Shown: positions 43,866-52,552 of the stretch, one piece after another
Numbering within the stretch: position 1 is the first letter of the stretch
Layout of the letters: each line of letters begins with the position of its first letter
Source: Hymenobacter sp. BRD67
GTDB lineage: Bacteria > Bacteroidota > Bacteroidia > Cytophagales > Hymenobacteraceae
Length of the DNA: 64,000 nt
Reading direction: 5' to 3'
Assembly: GCF_013256425.1 (NCBI RefSeq)
Contig: NZ_CP053904.1
Coordinates: 1,488,001 to 1,552,000, forward strand
The notes under the pieces: model-generated
What the model saw: the letters and a program-made list of their open reading frames with translations, nothing else
What the model was told of the DNA's origin: nothing
Database searches by the model: none
Position numbers and translations under genes: made by a program

Positions 43866-45401
43866 ATGAACCACCCCCCCAAATCAACTGCCGTGGCTAC
43901 CGACGCCGCAACTCCTTCGGCCGAAGCTGCGGTGCTTATCGAGCAGCTTCGCTCGCAGGCCAGCACGCTGCTGAGCGCTGCCCTGGGCCAGAATCCCCTC
44001 GTCAGCTTTGGCGTTGGAAGCGCCGGTAACTTTCCTTATTACTGGCAGAACCCCAGCAACCTGCTGTTTAACGGCAATACTTACAACTGGATTAACTACA
44101 ACCTGAAGGCCAATGCGACGCCCACCCAGCAGAGCAGCGATTTCTTCACGACGCAGTTTATCGAGGTATTCAGCTCTATCAACTACCAGCTTTCGCAGGC
44201 TGACCAGGCTACGCTCACTCAGGCCCAGAAAAATGCCACCAACCAGCAAATGGCCCTGCTGACGGCCTGGAAGGCAGCCTATGGCTCATTGCCGACTCCT
44301 ACGCCGGGAATGCAGCCTATCGACATCATTATGAATACGATAGCCACAACCTGGGCGAAGCCGGCTACGACACTCTCGGCTATTCAGATGGCTCCTAACC
44401 TCAACGCGCTGCTCAACAACACGCCGGCCAGCGGACAACCCATCCGCCCGGTGCTGGCCAATTACCTGCAAGCCCTGGGCAGCAGCATCTCGCTGCAAAA
44501 TGCCACGACCATGAATAATGGCTACCTACAAGCCGCCCTCACGGCCGTGCAGTCGCCCTCGGCTACCAACGGCGGCCTCACTATCGACACCATTTCCAAC
44601 CTGGTGCCCGCCTACAACGTGGCTACGCCGCTCAGCGATATCATCAACGGGCTGAATGCTACCTCCAACGCCATTCCGGTGAGCATGGGCGTGGCGCGTA
44701 CCAGCGCCAGCGAGCTCCAGGTATCGGTGAGCGGCTCGACGGGCTTCAGTATTCCGATTCTCGATTTTTTCTCGCTCTCGACCGACGCCAGCGCCAGCTA
44801 TTTTTCCGATAGCATCGCCACCAGCTCCAACTCCATCACTATCGGCATGCTCTTTACGGGCGTTACGCTGGTTAACTTCGGGCCGGTATCGTTCAACCCC
44901 GCCACCGGCCTGAACTGGCTTTGGCTGCAACCCATTACCGATGCTATTCGCAACGGGAAGGCCGACGTGACGGGCTTCCACTTTTCGCCGGCCTGCTCCG
45001 TCGATTTTTCGCCTAATGGGCCATTTGGCTACCTTTCGGGCGTAGCCATCTCCAACTACCCAACCGTAACGATTACCGTTAAAAGTGCCAACTACCAGAG
45101 CATTGCCACTACTATTCAGCAGTCGGTAACGGTAAAAGCCTCCTTCCTGGGTATTCCTTTGGGGTCTACTACCGAATCGTCTTACTCGCACTCGGTGCAG
45201 ACCGATGCCAGCAACTCGACCGTTACCATTACGCTGGCTCCGCCCACGGCCTCAGTGGCGGGTTCCAATGAAAGCTCGCTGGGCTGGGTGTTAGGGGCTC
45301 AAACCTGCTACCCGGCGGCTATTACGGCTTTCGCTGCCGAGCATGCCCGGGCAATGAAGTCCGCCCGGCCGAGCCACGCGGTCCCGGTCGCGAGCGAGTA
45401 A
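43866..45401 (+). CDS. Unrecognised 511-residue Ser/Thr/Asn-rich protein
   Basis: The frame is intact from ATG (MNHPPKSTAVATDAATPSAE) and has no signal peptide, lipobox or type IX tail. Residues 20-125 are helical (AVLIEQLRSQASTLLSAALG, SSDFFTTQFIEVFSSINYQL, SQADQATLTQAQKNATNQQM). Residues about 260-470 look beta-rich with few charges (PVSMGVARTSASELQVSVSG, STGFSIPILDFFSLSTDASA, SNSITIGMLFTGVTLVNFGP). The composition resembles extracellular or pore-forming proteins, but no export signal is seen and I know no family. The charged C-terminus is EHARAMKSARPSHAVP. Convergent with the haemoglobin gene, it is closed by a 55-bp palindrome. Confidence 0.75.
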   Translation: MNHPPKSTAVATDAATPSAEAAVLIEQLRSQASTLLSAALGQNPLVSFGVGSAGNFPYYWQNPSNLLFNGNTYNWINYNLKANATPTQQSSDFFTTQFIEVFSSINYQLSQADQATLTQAQKNATNQQMALLTAWKAAYGSLPTPTPGMQPIDIIMNTIATTWAKPATTLSAIQMAPNLNALLNNTPASGQPIRPVLANYLQALGSSISLQNATTMNNGYLQAALTAVQSPSATNGGLTIDTISNLVPAYNVATPLSDIINGLNATSNAIPVSMGVARTSASELQVSVSGSTGFSIPILDFFSLSTDASASYFSDSIATSSNSITIGMLFTGVTLVNFGPVSFNPATGLNWLWLQPITDAIRNGKADVTGFHFSPACSVDFSPNGPFGYLSGVAISNYPTVTITVKSANYQSIATTIQQSVTVKASFLGIPLGSTTESSYSHSVQTDASNSTVTITLAPPTASVAGSNESSLGWVLGAQTCYPAAITAFAAEHARAMKSARPSHAVPVASE

Positions 45402-45416
45402 GCCTGTATCGGAAGA

Positions 45417-45471
45417 TTTTAAACTAAAAAGCGCCCCTGGCCAGTGGCCAGGGGCGCTTTTTAGTTTAAAA
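45417..45471. terminator. 55-bp perfect palindromic bidirectional terminator
   Basis: Two 27-base arms (TTTTAAACTAAAAAGCGCCC... and its exact complement) flank a single G between convergent genes. Both strands end in a T-rich tract. Confidence 0.9.
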
Positions 45472-45482
45472 CGCCGTGCGGA

Positions 45483-46010
45483 TTAGTGATTCACCACGTC
45501 GTTCTTCATGGCATCGATAAGGCCCAGAAACTCTGTTTGTTCCTGCGTGCCAACTTTGTTGGTGGTAAGCGAGTTAACGAGCAAGCCCCGCCAAACCGTG
45601 TATTCGGTAGGGGTAACCGCCATGCCGGTGTGCGCTACCAGCATCGACTTGCCTGTGTACTTGATAGGCCCGCCGGTGATGTCGGTAAACTGGTCGACCA
45701 CATTGTTGCGCAGCCGCTGTACCCGCGTGGGGTCGGTGGGCGGCTGGCCGTTTACGCCATTATTGGCATCGAGCATCGGCTTGTGTGAGCGCAGCATTAC
45801 GGAGTTGGGCAGTTGGGTTTCGGCCCCTACATTAGCAATCATCTGGTCGGCAATGCCTTCGATACCAGTTTTGCCATCGGTGCCGTTTTTGCCGCCCATG
45901 CGCACGTAAAGCGAGTCGGGCTGAGCCGTGTCTTTCGAGCCGCAGGCCGACGTAAAGATTGTAAGCGCCAGCAAAGCAGCGCTGGCCAGGGAGAGTTGAG
46001 GTTTGAACAT
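45483..46010 (-). CDS. Truncated-haemoglobin-like lipoprotein (group 1)
   Basis: The 175-residue product has a lipoprotein signal (ASAALLALTIFTSACGSKDT), so it is exported and lipid-anchored. The globin part begins with SLYVRMGGKNG, an insertion-containing LYxRxGG start, and continues with GIEGIADQMIANVG, RVQRLRNNVVDQFTDITGGP, IKYTGKSMLVAHTGMAVTPT (with the proximal His in VAHTGM) and FLGLIDAMKNDVV. Truncated haemoglobins bind O2 or NO and are normally cytosolic; an exported form is less usual. The gene at 46612 lies 137 bp upstream on the same strand. Confidence 0.8.
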   Translation of the reverse strand: MFKPQLSLASAALLALTIFTSACGSKDTAQPDSLYVRMGGKNGTDGKTGIEGIADQMIANVGAETQLPNSVMLRSHKPMLDANNGVNGQPPTDPTRVQRLRNNVVDQFTDITGGPIKYTGKSMLVAHTGMAVTPTEYTVWRGLLVNSLTTNKVGTQEQTEFLGLIDAMKNDVVNH

Positions 46011-46147
46011 AAAAAGGGTGAAAGGGTAAAAGAAAAAGGAGCAGGGAACGCAAAAAACGGGTCGTAGTCAGCCCATATGCCCGGCCAGGACAGCAGGGAG
46101 CTTACCCAGCCGATAGCGGTAATAACTCGGGGTAGACGACCGACCAG

Positions 46148-46612
46148 CTAGGCCGACACGAAAAAGCGCCGCAGATTGAGCGCAAACTTCACCTGGTCGA
46201 GCAGGTCGAGATAAGTGCCTGGCACGGGGCACTGGCGAATGGCCGGCGGGGTGGTGCGGGCGGGCGGGTTATCAATCACCAGAGCCCCGTACCGGCCTAT
46301 CGCTGCGTAAAGGCCCGGCAGCGATACTTCGCCCGGATGGTACACGAAGGCCACGCAATTGGTGCGCGGGCTTACGGCGCACGCGGCTACGCCGGGCTCG
46401 GTGGCCAGCTGCCTGCGTAGCGCCTGCGCGGCGCCCGGGCTCCCTACCGGCGCCAGCTGCCATACCGTCATCTCAATAGGGCGCACGTAGTGGTGCATTT
46501 CGGGGGCCTCCCAGTTTGCCCAAAGCAGTAGTGCCAGTAGTGGTAATGTCCAACTGCGGCGAATAGCTAAACGAACAATGGGGGAGAAGCGAGCGGGTAA
46601 GCGTGGGGGCAT
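46148..46612 (-). CDS. Membrane-anchored HMA-like domain protein without a CXXC motif
   Basis: From the ATG at 46612 the 154-residue product has a basic N-terminus and one hydrophobic helix (LAIRRSWTLPLLALLLWANW). The domain that follows has the beta-alpha-beta-beta-alpha-beta pattern of heavy-metal-associated (ATX1-like) domains: MTVWQLAPV, GAAQALRRQLATEPGVAACA, NCVAFVYHPGEVSLPGLYAA, IGRYGALVI. The CXXC metal site is absent from the first loop. The tail (TYLDLLDQVKFALNLRRFFV) is helical. It is probably periplasmic and may be cotranscribed with the haemoglobin-like gene. The fold call is an inference from the pattern. Confidence 0.5.
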   Translation of the reverse strand: MPPRLPARFSPIVRLAIRRSWTLPLLALLLWANWEAPEMHHYVRPIEMTVWQLAPVGSPGAAQALRRQLATEPGVAACAVSPRTNCVAFVYHPGEVSLPGLYAAIGRYGALVIDNPPARTTPPAIRQCPVPGTYLDLLDQVKFALNLRRFFVSA

Positions 46613-47225
46613 GCGTAGCTTTTGAGCAGAAATAGTAGGCAGAGTCGGTTGCTGAACCAGGAGTGGCAGCAAAAGTTGGCTGGCTGATAGGGTTAAACCA
46701 ATATATTTTTAGGTTTTTTGTGCAAGTTAGGCAGGTCTGTTACTAGGCCCCAGGTTGCAAACCTATTTAATCAGACGAGTATAGCTTCTGGCCCGCCAAA
46801 CTGCCTGTTCCACTGGATAAAGCAAAAAAATAAATGTTCAGTACAAAATCAATAGTTCTGTTCGGGTAGCCGTAAGTGGGCTTCTACGTTAAGATTATTT
46901 CCTAACCTCGTAATTGTATTGCTGAGGCTGCCGCCCGCTGCGGTGCAGTAAATTCTGGTCTGCTAAGCCGGACAGCTAATACCAGGGTGTAGTAAGGAAG
47001 CAGTTATCTTGCTATCGACACGCTCGCTGCGCAGTTTGGGGCTGCCCGGCCATGGAAGCAGGTAGAGCAGTGTTGCCAATTGCCAGTTAGTTTAGTAGAT
47101 TGAGTTTGAAGAATAGCTAATAATTTTGGGAACTTTATGGTAGGGGCTAACCTTGAAAAAATGGTGCTTGGCGCCAATTTTTACGGTACTTTTGATGGCA
47201 GCTTGCCGATTTTACGTTTTCTCCA
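46613..47225. other. 610-bp AT-rich intergenic region upstream of parC
   Basis: No gene is seen in this divergent region. It has several A/T runs (near 46700 and 46830) and, close to parC, a -7 box at 47187. It is the least GC-rich long stretch in the right half of the window. Confidence 0.55.
47187..47194 (+). promoter_or_regulatory. -7 element TACTTTTG of parC with -33 TTG
   Basis: This is a TAnnTTTG match with a TTG about 19 bases upstream (47168-47170), the usual Bacteroidota spacing. It lies 32 bases before the GTG start. Confidence 0.6.
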
Positions 47226-50192
47226 GTGGCTATTACCAATACTCCCGCTCCCGATGCTTCCCACCCTGACTTTTTGCAGCCGGGCGACTCGCTGGATTTT
47301 GACCTGAGCGCCGCTGCCTTGCCGACGCTGGATGCGGCCGCCGAAACCCTGACAAGCGAAGCTGACGCAGAGGCCGTCCGCGCGGTTTCCCATACCCTTT
47401 TTGGTGATGAGCTACCGGCCGATGAAGCTGAGCCGGAAGATGCTGCCGAGCCCGACTCGCCCGAGGAGGCTGAGCTGGTAGCGGAAGAGGAGGAAGGCAA
47501 ATTCGCCCCCGGCGAGGTCATTCACGATATTGCTACCGTGCGCGGCATGTACCAGAATTGGTTTCTGGACTACGCCAGCTACGTGATTCTGGAGCGCGCC
47601 GTGCCGGCCGTGGAAGATGGCCTCAAGCCCGTGCAGCGCCGCATTCTGCACGCCATGAAGGAGATGGACGATGGCCGCTTCAATAAAGTAGCCAACGTTA
47701 TCGGGCAGACCATGCAGTACCACCCGCACGGCGATGCCAGTATCGGCGACGCCATGGTGAACCTGGGCCAGAAAGACCTGCTCATCGAAACCCAGGGCAA
47801 CTGGGGCGACGTGCGCACCGGCGACTCGGCCGCCGCGCCGCGCTACATCGAGGCGCGGCTCTCCAAGTTTGCCCTGGAAGTCGTCTTCAACCCCGACATT
47901 ACGGAGTGGCAGATGAGCTACGACGGCCGCAAGCGCGAGCCTACTACGCTGCCGGTAAAGTTTCCGCTGCTGCTGGCGCAGGGCGTGGAAGGCATTGCCG
48001 TGGGCCTGAGTACCAAGATTATGCCGCATAACTTTCGCGAGCTGTGCCAGGCCAGCGTGGCGGTGCTCCGAAATCGGGAATTCCAGCTGTTTCCCGATTT
48101 TCCGACGGGCGGCCTGGCCGATATCAGCAACTACCAGAACGGGCAGCGTGGCGGGCGCATTCGCCTGCGGGCCACGATTGAGAAGGTAGATAAAACGCTG
48201 CTCGTTATTCGCGACATCCCGTACGGCACTACCACTACGGCGCTCATGGAGAGCATTGTAAAGGCTAGCGAAGCAAATAAAATCAAGATTAAGAAGGTAG
48301 TCGATAACACTGCCGCTGAAGTCGAGATTCAGGTGCAGCTGCCGCCCGGCATCAGCCCCGACCTCACCATTGATGCGCTCTACGCCTTTACCGACTGCGA
48401 AATATCGCTTTCACCTAATACGTGCGTTATCATCGACGACAAGCCGCGCTTCGTGGGCGTGGAGGAGATGCTGCGTCTAAGCACCGGCAAAACTGTGCGC
48501 CTGCTGGAGCGTGAGCTTGAAATCAGGCAGCAGGAATTGCAGGAGAAGTGGCACTCGGCTTCGCTGGAAAAGATTTTTATTGAGAATAGGATATATAGAA
48601 AAATTGAAGAATGTGAAACCTGGGAGCAGATTCTGGAAACCATTGACGCCGGCCTGAAAAAGTTTGTGCGGGTGGAAGGCGAGAAGCTGAAAGCGAACGA
48701 TACCCGCATCGTACTTCGCCGCCCGGTGAGTGAAGACGACCTGACCCGTCTCACCGAAATCCGCATCAAGCGTATCTCCAAGTACGACGGCTTCAAGGCT
48801 GAGGAATACATTCAGCGGCTCGACGCCGAACTGGCCGAGGTGGCCGACCACCTGGCCAACCTCACGCGCTACGCGATTGCCTACTTCGAAAACCTGCTGA
48901 AGAAGTACGGGGCAGGCCGCGAGCGCAAAACGCAGCTGCGCACTTTTGATGTGGTTACAGCTCAGAAGGTTGCGGTAGCGAATCAGAAGCTTTACGTGAA
49001 CCGCCAGGATGGCTTTGTGGGCTACGGCCTGAAGAAGGATGAGTTTGTGTGCGACTGCTCGGACCTCGACGACATCATTGCCATTAAGCGCGACGGTACG
49101 TTTATGGTGACCAAAATCGCGGAGAAGACCTTTGTGGGCAAAGACATCCTGCATGCGGGCGTATACAATAAAAACGACGACCGCCTGGTGTACAACATGG
49201 TGTACGTGGACGGGGCCAGCGGCATCAGTTTTGCCAAGCGCTTTCTGGTAACGGGCATCACCCGCGACAAGACCTACGACCTGACCAAAGGCACGAAAGG
49301 CACGAAAACTCTGTACCTGACGGCCAACCCGAACTCGGAAAGTGAGATTGTCGCCATTCAGCTCTCGGATAAAGCCCCGGCGCGGGTCAAGCAGTTCGAC
49401 TTCGACTTTGCCGAGCTGGCTATTAAAGGCAAGGGCTCGATGGGCAACATCGTAACCAAGCAGCCAATCAAGAAGATAGTTCGTAAGTCGCTGGGTGATA
49501 GTACGCTGGGCGGACGAGAAGTATTTTTTGAGCCAGTGGTAGGGCGCCTCAATCACAATGGGCACGGCCGCTACCTGGGCACCTTCGACACCGAGCATCT
49601 GGTGCTGGTGGTGTACAAGGATGGTAGCTATGAGTTGGTAGCTCCCGACCCGGCCAAGCACTTCGACCTGCCCAATATGCTGCTGCTGCGCAAGCTGGAG
49701 CCCGATACCGTGGTAAGCGCCGTGTACGTGGAAGGAGAAACCAAGGTGCACTACATCAAGCGGTTTCACATCGAAACCACGACCCTCGACAAACGCTTTA
49801 CTTTCATCTCCGAAAGCAAAGGCTCGAAGCTGCTGGCGGCCACGGCCTTTGCCGAGCCGGAAGTAGAAGTTAAGCTGCAGCGCGACAAGAAGGCCGAGAA
49901 GGAAACCGAAAAAATCCGCCTCGACCAGTTTATCGAGGTGAAAGGCTGGAAGGCGATGGGCAATAAGCTCAACTACTTCAAAATTCACAGCCTCGCCCTG
50001 CTTACCGACGAGGGCCCCGCGCCCCAGCGCCGCGAGGCCAAAAAGCGCGGCATCACCAAGCCGGAAGGCGGTGAAGCCGCAACCGAAGCGTTAGAAGCCC
50101 CGCTGCCGACCGATGTAGAGGTAACCGATGAGGAGGTGGCCCAGTCGCAGGCCCTGCTACGGCGGCCCAAAGCGCAGCTAGGGCTCTTTTAG
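47226..50192 (+). CDS. parC: DNA topoisomerase IV subunit A
   Basis: The 988-residue product has a GTG start (MAITNTPAPDASHPDF). An acidic extension of about 95 residues (residues 55-95 are nearly all A, D, E and P: AEPEDAAEPDSPEEAELVAE) precedes the core: VRGMYQNWFLDYASYVILER, VQRRILHAMKEMDDGR, YHPHGDASIGDAMVNLGQKD and the catalytic Tyr in AAPRYIEARLSKFA. A coiled-coil tower (AEEYIQRLDAELAEVADHLA) and C-terminal blades (KKDEFVCDCSDLDDIIAIKR, KGSMGNIVTKQPIKKI) follow. It cleaves and passes DNA with the product of parE. The acidic N-terminus is longer than usual for the family. Confidence 0.93.
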   Translation: MAITNTPAPDASHPDFLQPGDSLDFDLSAAALPTLDAAAETLTSEADAEAVRAVSHTLFGDELPADEAEPEDAAEPDSPEEAELVAEEEEGKFAPGEVIHDIATVRGMYQNWFLDYASYVILERAVPAVEDGLKPVQRRILHAMKEMDDGRFNKVANVIGQTMQYHPHGDASIGDAMVNLGQKDLLIETQGNWGDVRTGDSAAAPRYIEARLSKFALEVVFNPDITEWQMSYDGRKREPTTLPVKFPLLLAQGVEGIAVGLSTKIMPHNFRELCQASVAVLRNREFQLFPDFPTGGLADISNYQNGQRGGRIRLRATIEKVDKTLLVIRDIPYGTTTTALMESIVKASEANKIKIKKVVDNTAAEVEIQVQLPPGISPDLTIDALYAFTDCEISLSPNTCVIIDDKPRFVGVEEMLRLSTGKTVRLLERELEIRQQELQEKWHSASLEKIFIENRIYRKIEECETWEQILETIDAGLKKFVRVEGEKLKANDTRIVLRRPVSEDDLTRLTEIRIKRISKYDGFKAEEYIQRLDAELAEVADHLANLTRYAIAYFENLLKKYGAGRERKTQLRTFDVVTAQKVAVANQKLYVNRQDGFVGYGLKKDEFVCDCSDLDDIIAIKRDGTFMVTKIAEKTFVGKDILHAGVYNKNDDRLVYNMVYVDGASGISFAKRFLVTGITRDKTYDLTKGTKGTKTLYLTANPNSESEIVAIQLSDKAPARVKQFDFDFAELAIKGKGSMGNIVTKQPIKKIVRKSLGDSTLGGREVFFEPVVGRLNHNGHGRYLGTFDTEHLVLVVYKDGSYELVAPDPAKHFDLPNMLLLRKLEPDTVVSAVYVEGETKVHYIKRFHIETTTLDKRFTFISESKGSKLLAATAFAEPEVEVKLQRDKKAEKETEKIRLDQFIEVKGWKAMGNKLNYFKIHSLALLTDEGPAPQRREAKKRGITKPEGGEAATEALEAPLPTDVEVTDEEVAQSQALLRRPKAQLGLF

Positions 50193-50264
50193 CACATGGC
50201 CGGCGTAGGTGGGCCGCGGTGCCCCGGCACGCTGGGGTAGGTTGCTGCAGAATTAAGCAGCGCA

Positions 50265-50310
50265 GGCAGCTGGCTTTGGCCCTGTTGCCGCTGGGCCAAA
50301 GCCAGCTGCC
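50265..50310. terminator. 18-bp perfect hairpin after parC
   Basis: GGCAGCTGGCTTTGGCCC and its exact complement surround a 10-base loop, 73 bp after the parC stop. No T run follows, so termination by it alone is uncertain. The rest of the 300-bp spacer shows nothing else. Confidence 0.5.
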
Positions 50311-50493
50311 GTATGGCAAGCAGGATGGCCGGGTAGGGGCCCCTGGCAGTGGCAAGCCGGTGCCGGGCGGGCCAAGCGGGCCCGGAATTGAAAGTAGCCG
50401 TAAGCGCAGCCGGAGCTTGCTGCTAATTTACCCCAACTTTGTCGGACTATATCCAATAGTCTGTGCCTGTTTTATCGGGTTGCCCCGTTCTTT

Positions 50494-51468
50494 ATGTCGC
50501 GCCACCGCTTTGTTTTCGTGTTGCTTGGGCTGCTGGCCGCGGCGGTGCCGGAAGCAGCCCTGGCGCAGAAAACAACGTCGGCTCAGCCTTCGCCGCCCGT
50601 AGTGCCGGCCGCAAATGAGCTCGGCATGCGGCCTAAGCCCAAGGCGGCCAGCTCGCCGGCTCCCGATTCGGTTGCCCTGCGCCAGCATTTGCGCCAGGCC
50701 AGTACGCTGCAAGCTAAATACAAGGATTCGGAAGCGCTGGCCGAGTACCAGGCTGTGCTTAAGCTGAATGCCCAGCACTACGAAAGCCTGTGGCGGGCGG
50801 CTGTGCTCAGCGTGAGTATCGGCAATCGCTATTCGGATGAGACCCGCAAAAAAGCTTATTTCGACGCTGCGCTCGAGTATGCCGAGCGGGCCCTGGGTTT
50901 GCAGCCCGAAGGCGGCGAAAGTAACTACGCAATGGCCCTGGCGCTTTTCAGCGAAGCCGGGCTGACCAGTGCCCGCGACCGGCTGCGGCTATTCAAGCAG
51001 CTGCGCTCGCACGTATTTCTGGCGGCCGAGCGTCGCCCCGACCTGCCCGAGGCCTGGCAGCTGCTGGGCCGCTGGTACTACCGGGTAGCCCATTATAACC
51101 TGCTCGAAAAGGCATTTTCGCGCATTTTTTTAGGCGGTTACCCGTCGGGGGCTACGTCGAAGAAGGCGATGGATGCGCTGGAGAAAGCGCATCAGCTGGA
51201 CCCCCTGCGGATTCAGTACTGCTACGATTTGGCGCGCATGTATAAGTACCAGGGCCGCCGCCAGCGGGCTATTGCCATGCTTCAGGAAGCCATTAAGCTG
51301 CCAACTTATACCAGCGAAGACCTGGCCGTGAACCGCCTGTGCCAACAGCTGCTGCCGCCGCTGGTGCGGGCTGCTGCCCGGCGCGACCGACTGCACGCCA
51401 AATGGTACAAATCCTTGAAGGTGCCCGCGCCCAACGCGACTGCCGCCCCTGGGGCCACTGCCCATTAG
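50494..51468 (+). CDS. Periplasmic TPR protein
   Basis: The 324-residue product has a signal peptide (RFVFVLLGLLAAAVPEAALA, QKTTS), a Pro/Ala linker and then TPR-like helical repeats: HLRQASTLQAKYKDSEALAE, YQAVLKLNAQHYESLWRAAV, AALEYAERALGLQPEGGESN, MDALEKAHQLDPLRIQYCYD and YKYQGRRQRAIAMLQEAIKL. It is likely a scaffold in the periplasm. A region of the middle (RPDLPEAWQLLGRWYYRVAH, IFLGGYPSGATSKKAM) is typical of uncharacterised Bacteroidota homologues. Function is unknown. Confidence 0.8.
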   Translation: MSRHRFVFVLLGLLAAAVPEAALAQKTTSAQPSPPVVPAANELGMRPKPKAASSPAPDSVALRQHLRQASTLQAKYKDSEALAEYQAVLKLNAQHYESLWRAAVLSVSIGNRYSDETRKKAYFDAALEYAERALGLQPEGGESNYAMALALFSEAGLTSARDRLRLFKQLRSHVFLAAERRPDLPEAWQLLGRWYYRVAHYNLLEKAFSRIFLGGYPSGATSKKAMDALEKAHQLDPLRIQYCYDLARMYKYQGRRQRAIAMLQEAIKLPTYTSEDLAVNRLCQQLLPPLVRAAARRDRLHAKWYKSLKVPAPNATAAPGATAH

Positions 51469-51514
51469 CAGAGGTGCGGGTAATTGCAAATGACTTGCTA
51501 CCCACTAAAAAACG

Positions 51515-51554
51515 AAAAGCCCCTCAGGCCGCCGAAGCAAGCCTGATGGGCTTT
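51515..51554. terminator. Bidirectional terminator between TPR and carbonic anhydrase genes
   Basis: AAAAGCCCCTCAGGC and GCCTGATGGGCTTTT pair with one mismatch around a 10-base loop, with T/A runs on both sides. Confidence 0.8.
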
Positions 51555-51591
51555 TGCTTTCCGCTTCTTGCTAAAGAAGCAGTAGGCCTCC

Positions 51592-52347
51592 TTAGCTCGT
51601 GGTCAGCTGGGCCACGGCTTCCGCACTGGCCTGCTCAGCTTCAGCCTGGGGCGCGGGGCCGTGGTCGGGGTGGCCAATGGCCTCAGTGCCATAAATATGC
51701 GCCATATCGTGGATAACGGTTTCCCCGTTTACCTGCAGGTCTTTGAGGCGGCCGTCGGCAATGTCGTAGACGAGGCCGTGGAGGCGGGGCGGGTTGTCGC
51801 TCTTCATGGCATTCTGGATGATGTTGGTTTTGGCCAGGTTGCGCACCTGCTCCATCACGTTCAGCTCGACGAGGCGGCGCAGGCGCTGGGTTTCGTCGGG
51901 AATGCGCAGCAGCTGGGTTTCGTGCAGGCGCACCACGTCGCGGATGCTCACCAGCCAGTTGTCGATGAGGCCGTACTGCTTGTTGCTGGCCGCCGCGGCC
52001 ACGCCCCCGCAGCCGTAGTGGCCCACAATCATAATATCGCGCACACCTAATACTTCCACCGCATATTGCAGCACACTCAGCAGGTTCAGGTCGGCATGAA
52101 CCACCAGGTTGGCGATGTTGCGGTGCACAAACATCTCGCCCGGACCCGTGCCCGTGATGCCCGAGGCCGGCACCCGCGAGTCGGAACAGCCAATGAACAG
52201 GTAGCGCGGCTGCTGGCCGTTGGCCAGGCGCTGAAAAAACGCGGGGTCTTCGGCGTTTTTGCTGGCCACCCACTGACGGTTATTGGCCAGGATATCCTGT
52301 ATACCGGTAGGCAGCGCGTTTTTGGAAGAATGAGAGGAAGTTGGCAC
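51592..52347 (-). CDS. Beta-class carbonic anhydrase
   Basis: The 251-residue zinc enzyme interconverts CO2 and bicarbonate. Zinc ligands and the catalytic dyad are visible: RYLFIGCSDSRVPASGI (Cys, Asp-Arg pair), VHRNIANLVVHADLNLLSVL and IMIVGHYGCGGVAAA (His and Cys). The length and the DIMIVGHYGCGGV phrase match the plant-like beta class. The last 20 residues are Ala/Glu/Gln-rich. The gene is monocistronic; its upstream neighbour ends far away. Confidence 0.93.
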   Translation of the reverse strand: MPTSSHSSKNALPTGIQDILANNRQWVASKNAEDPAFFQRLANGQQPRYLFIGCSDSRVPASGITGTGPGEMFVHRNIANLVVHADLNLLSVLQYAVEVLGVRDIMIVGHYGCGGVAAAASNKQYGLIDNWLVSIRDVVRLHETQLLRIPDETQRLRRLVELNVMEQVRNLAKTNIIQNAMKSDNPPRLHGLVYDIADGRLKDLQVNGETVIHDMAHIYGTEAIGHPDHGPAPQAEAEQASAEAVAQLTTS

Positions 52348-52552
52348 GGTACTGAAATAAAAAATGAACTGCTTGAAAAAGCAAAAAGAGTTTTCTTAAA
52401 GCCTGCGCTGAGAAGAATAGTACCTTCTGACAAAAAGGGTCAGCTGGCAATTGTAGTGCAAGCTTACGGCTCCGCTATTAAGAGCCTCTTAAAAGGAAGT
52501 TAAAAGCAAGTTAAAAAGCGCACCGCACTTAGCTTGGCTGCCGGTTTCTGTG

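Noticed and set aside
43796..43870. An N-terminal extension of the unknown protein from an ATG at 43796
   Set aside because: It is in a different frame, the change needed is not the one-missing-base kind, and its downstream translation is rich in C and R like a shadow.
48477..49988. A 503-codon open frame on the minus strand opposite parC
   Set aside because: It is a shadow of the topoisomerase gene, with no recognisable domains.
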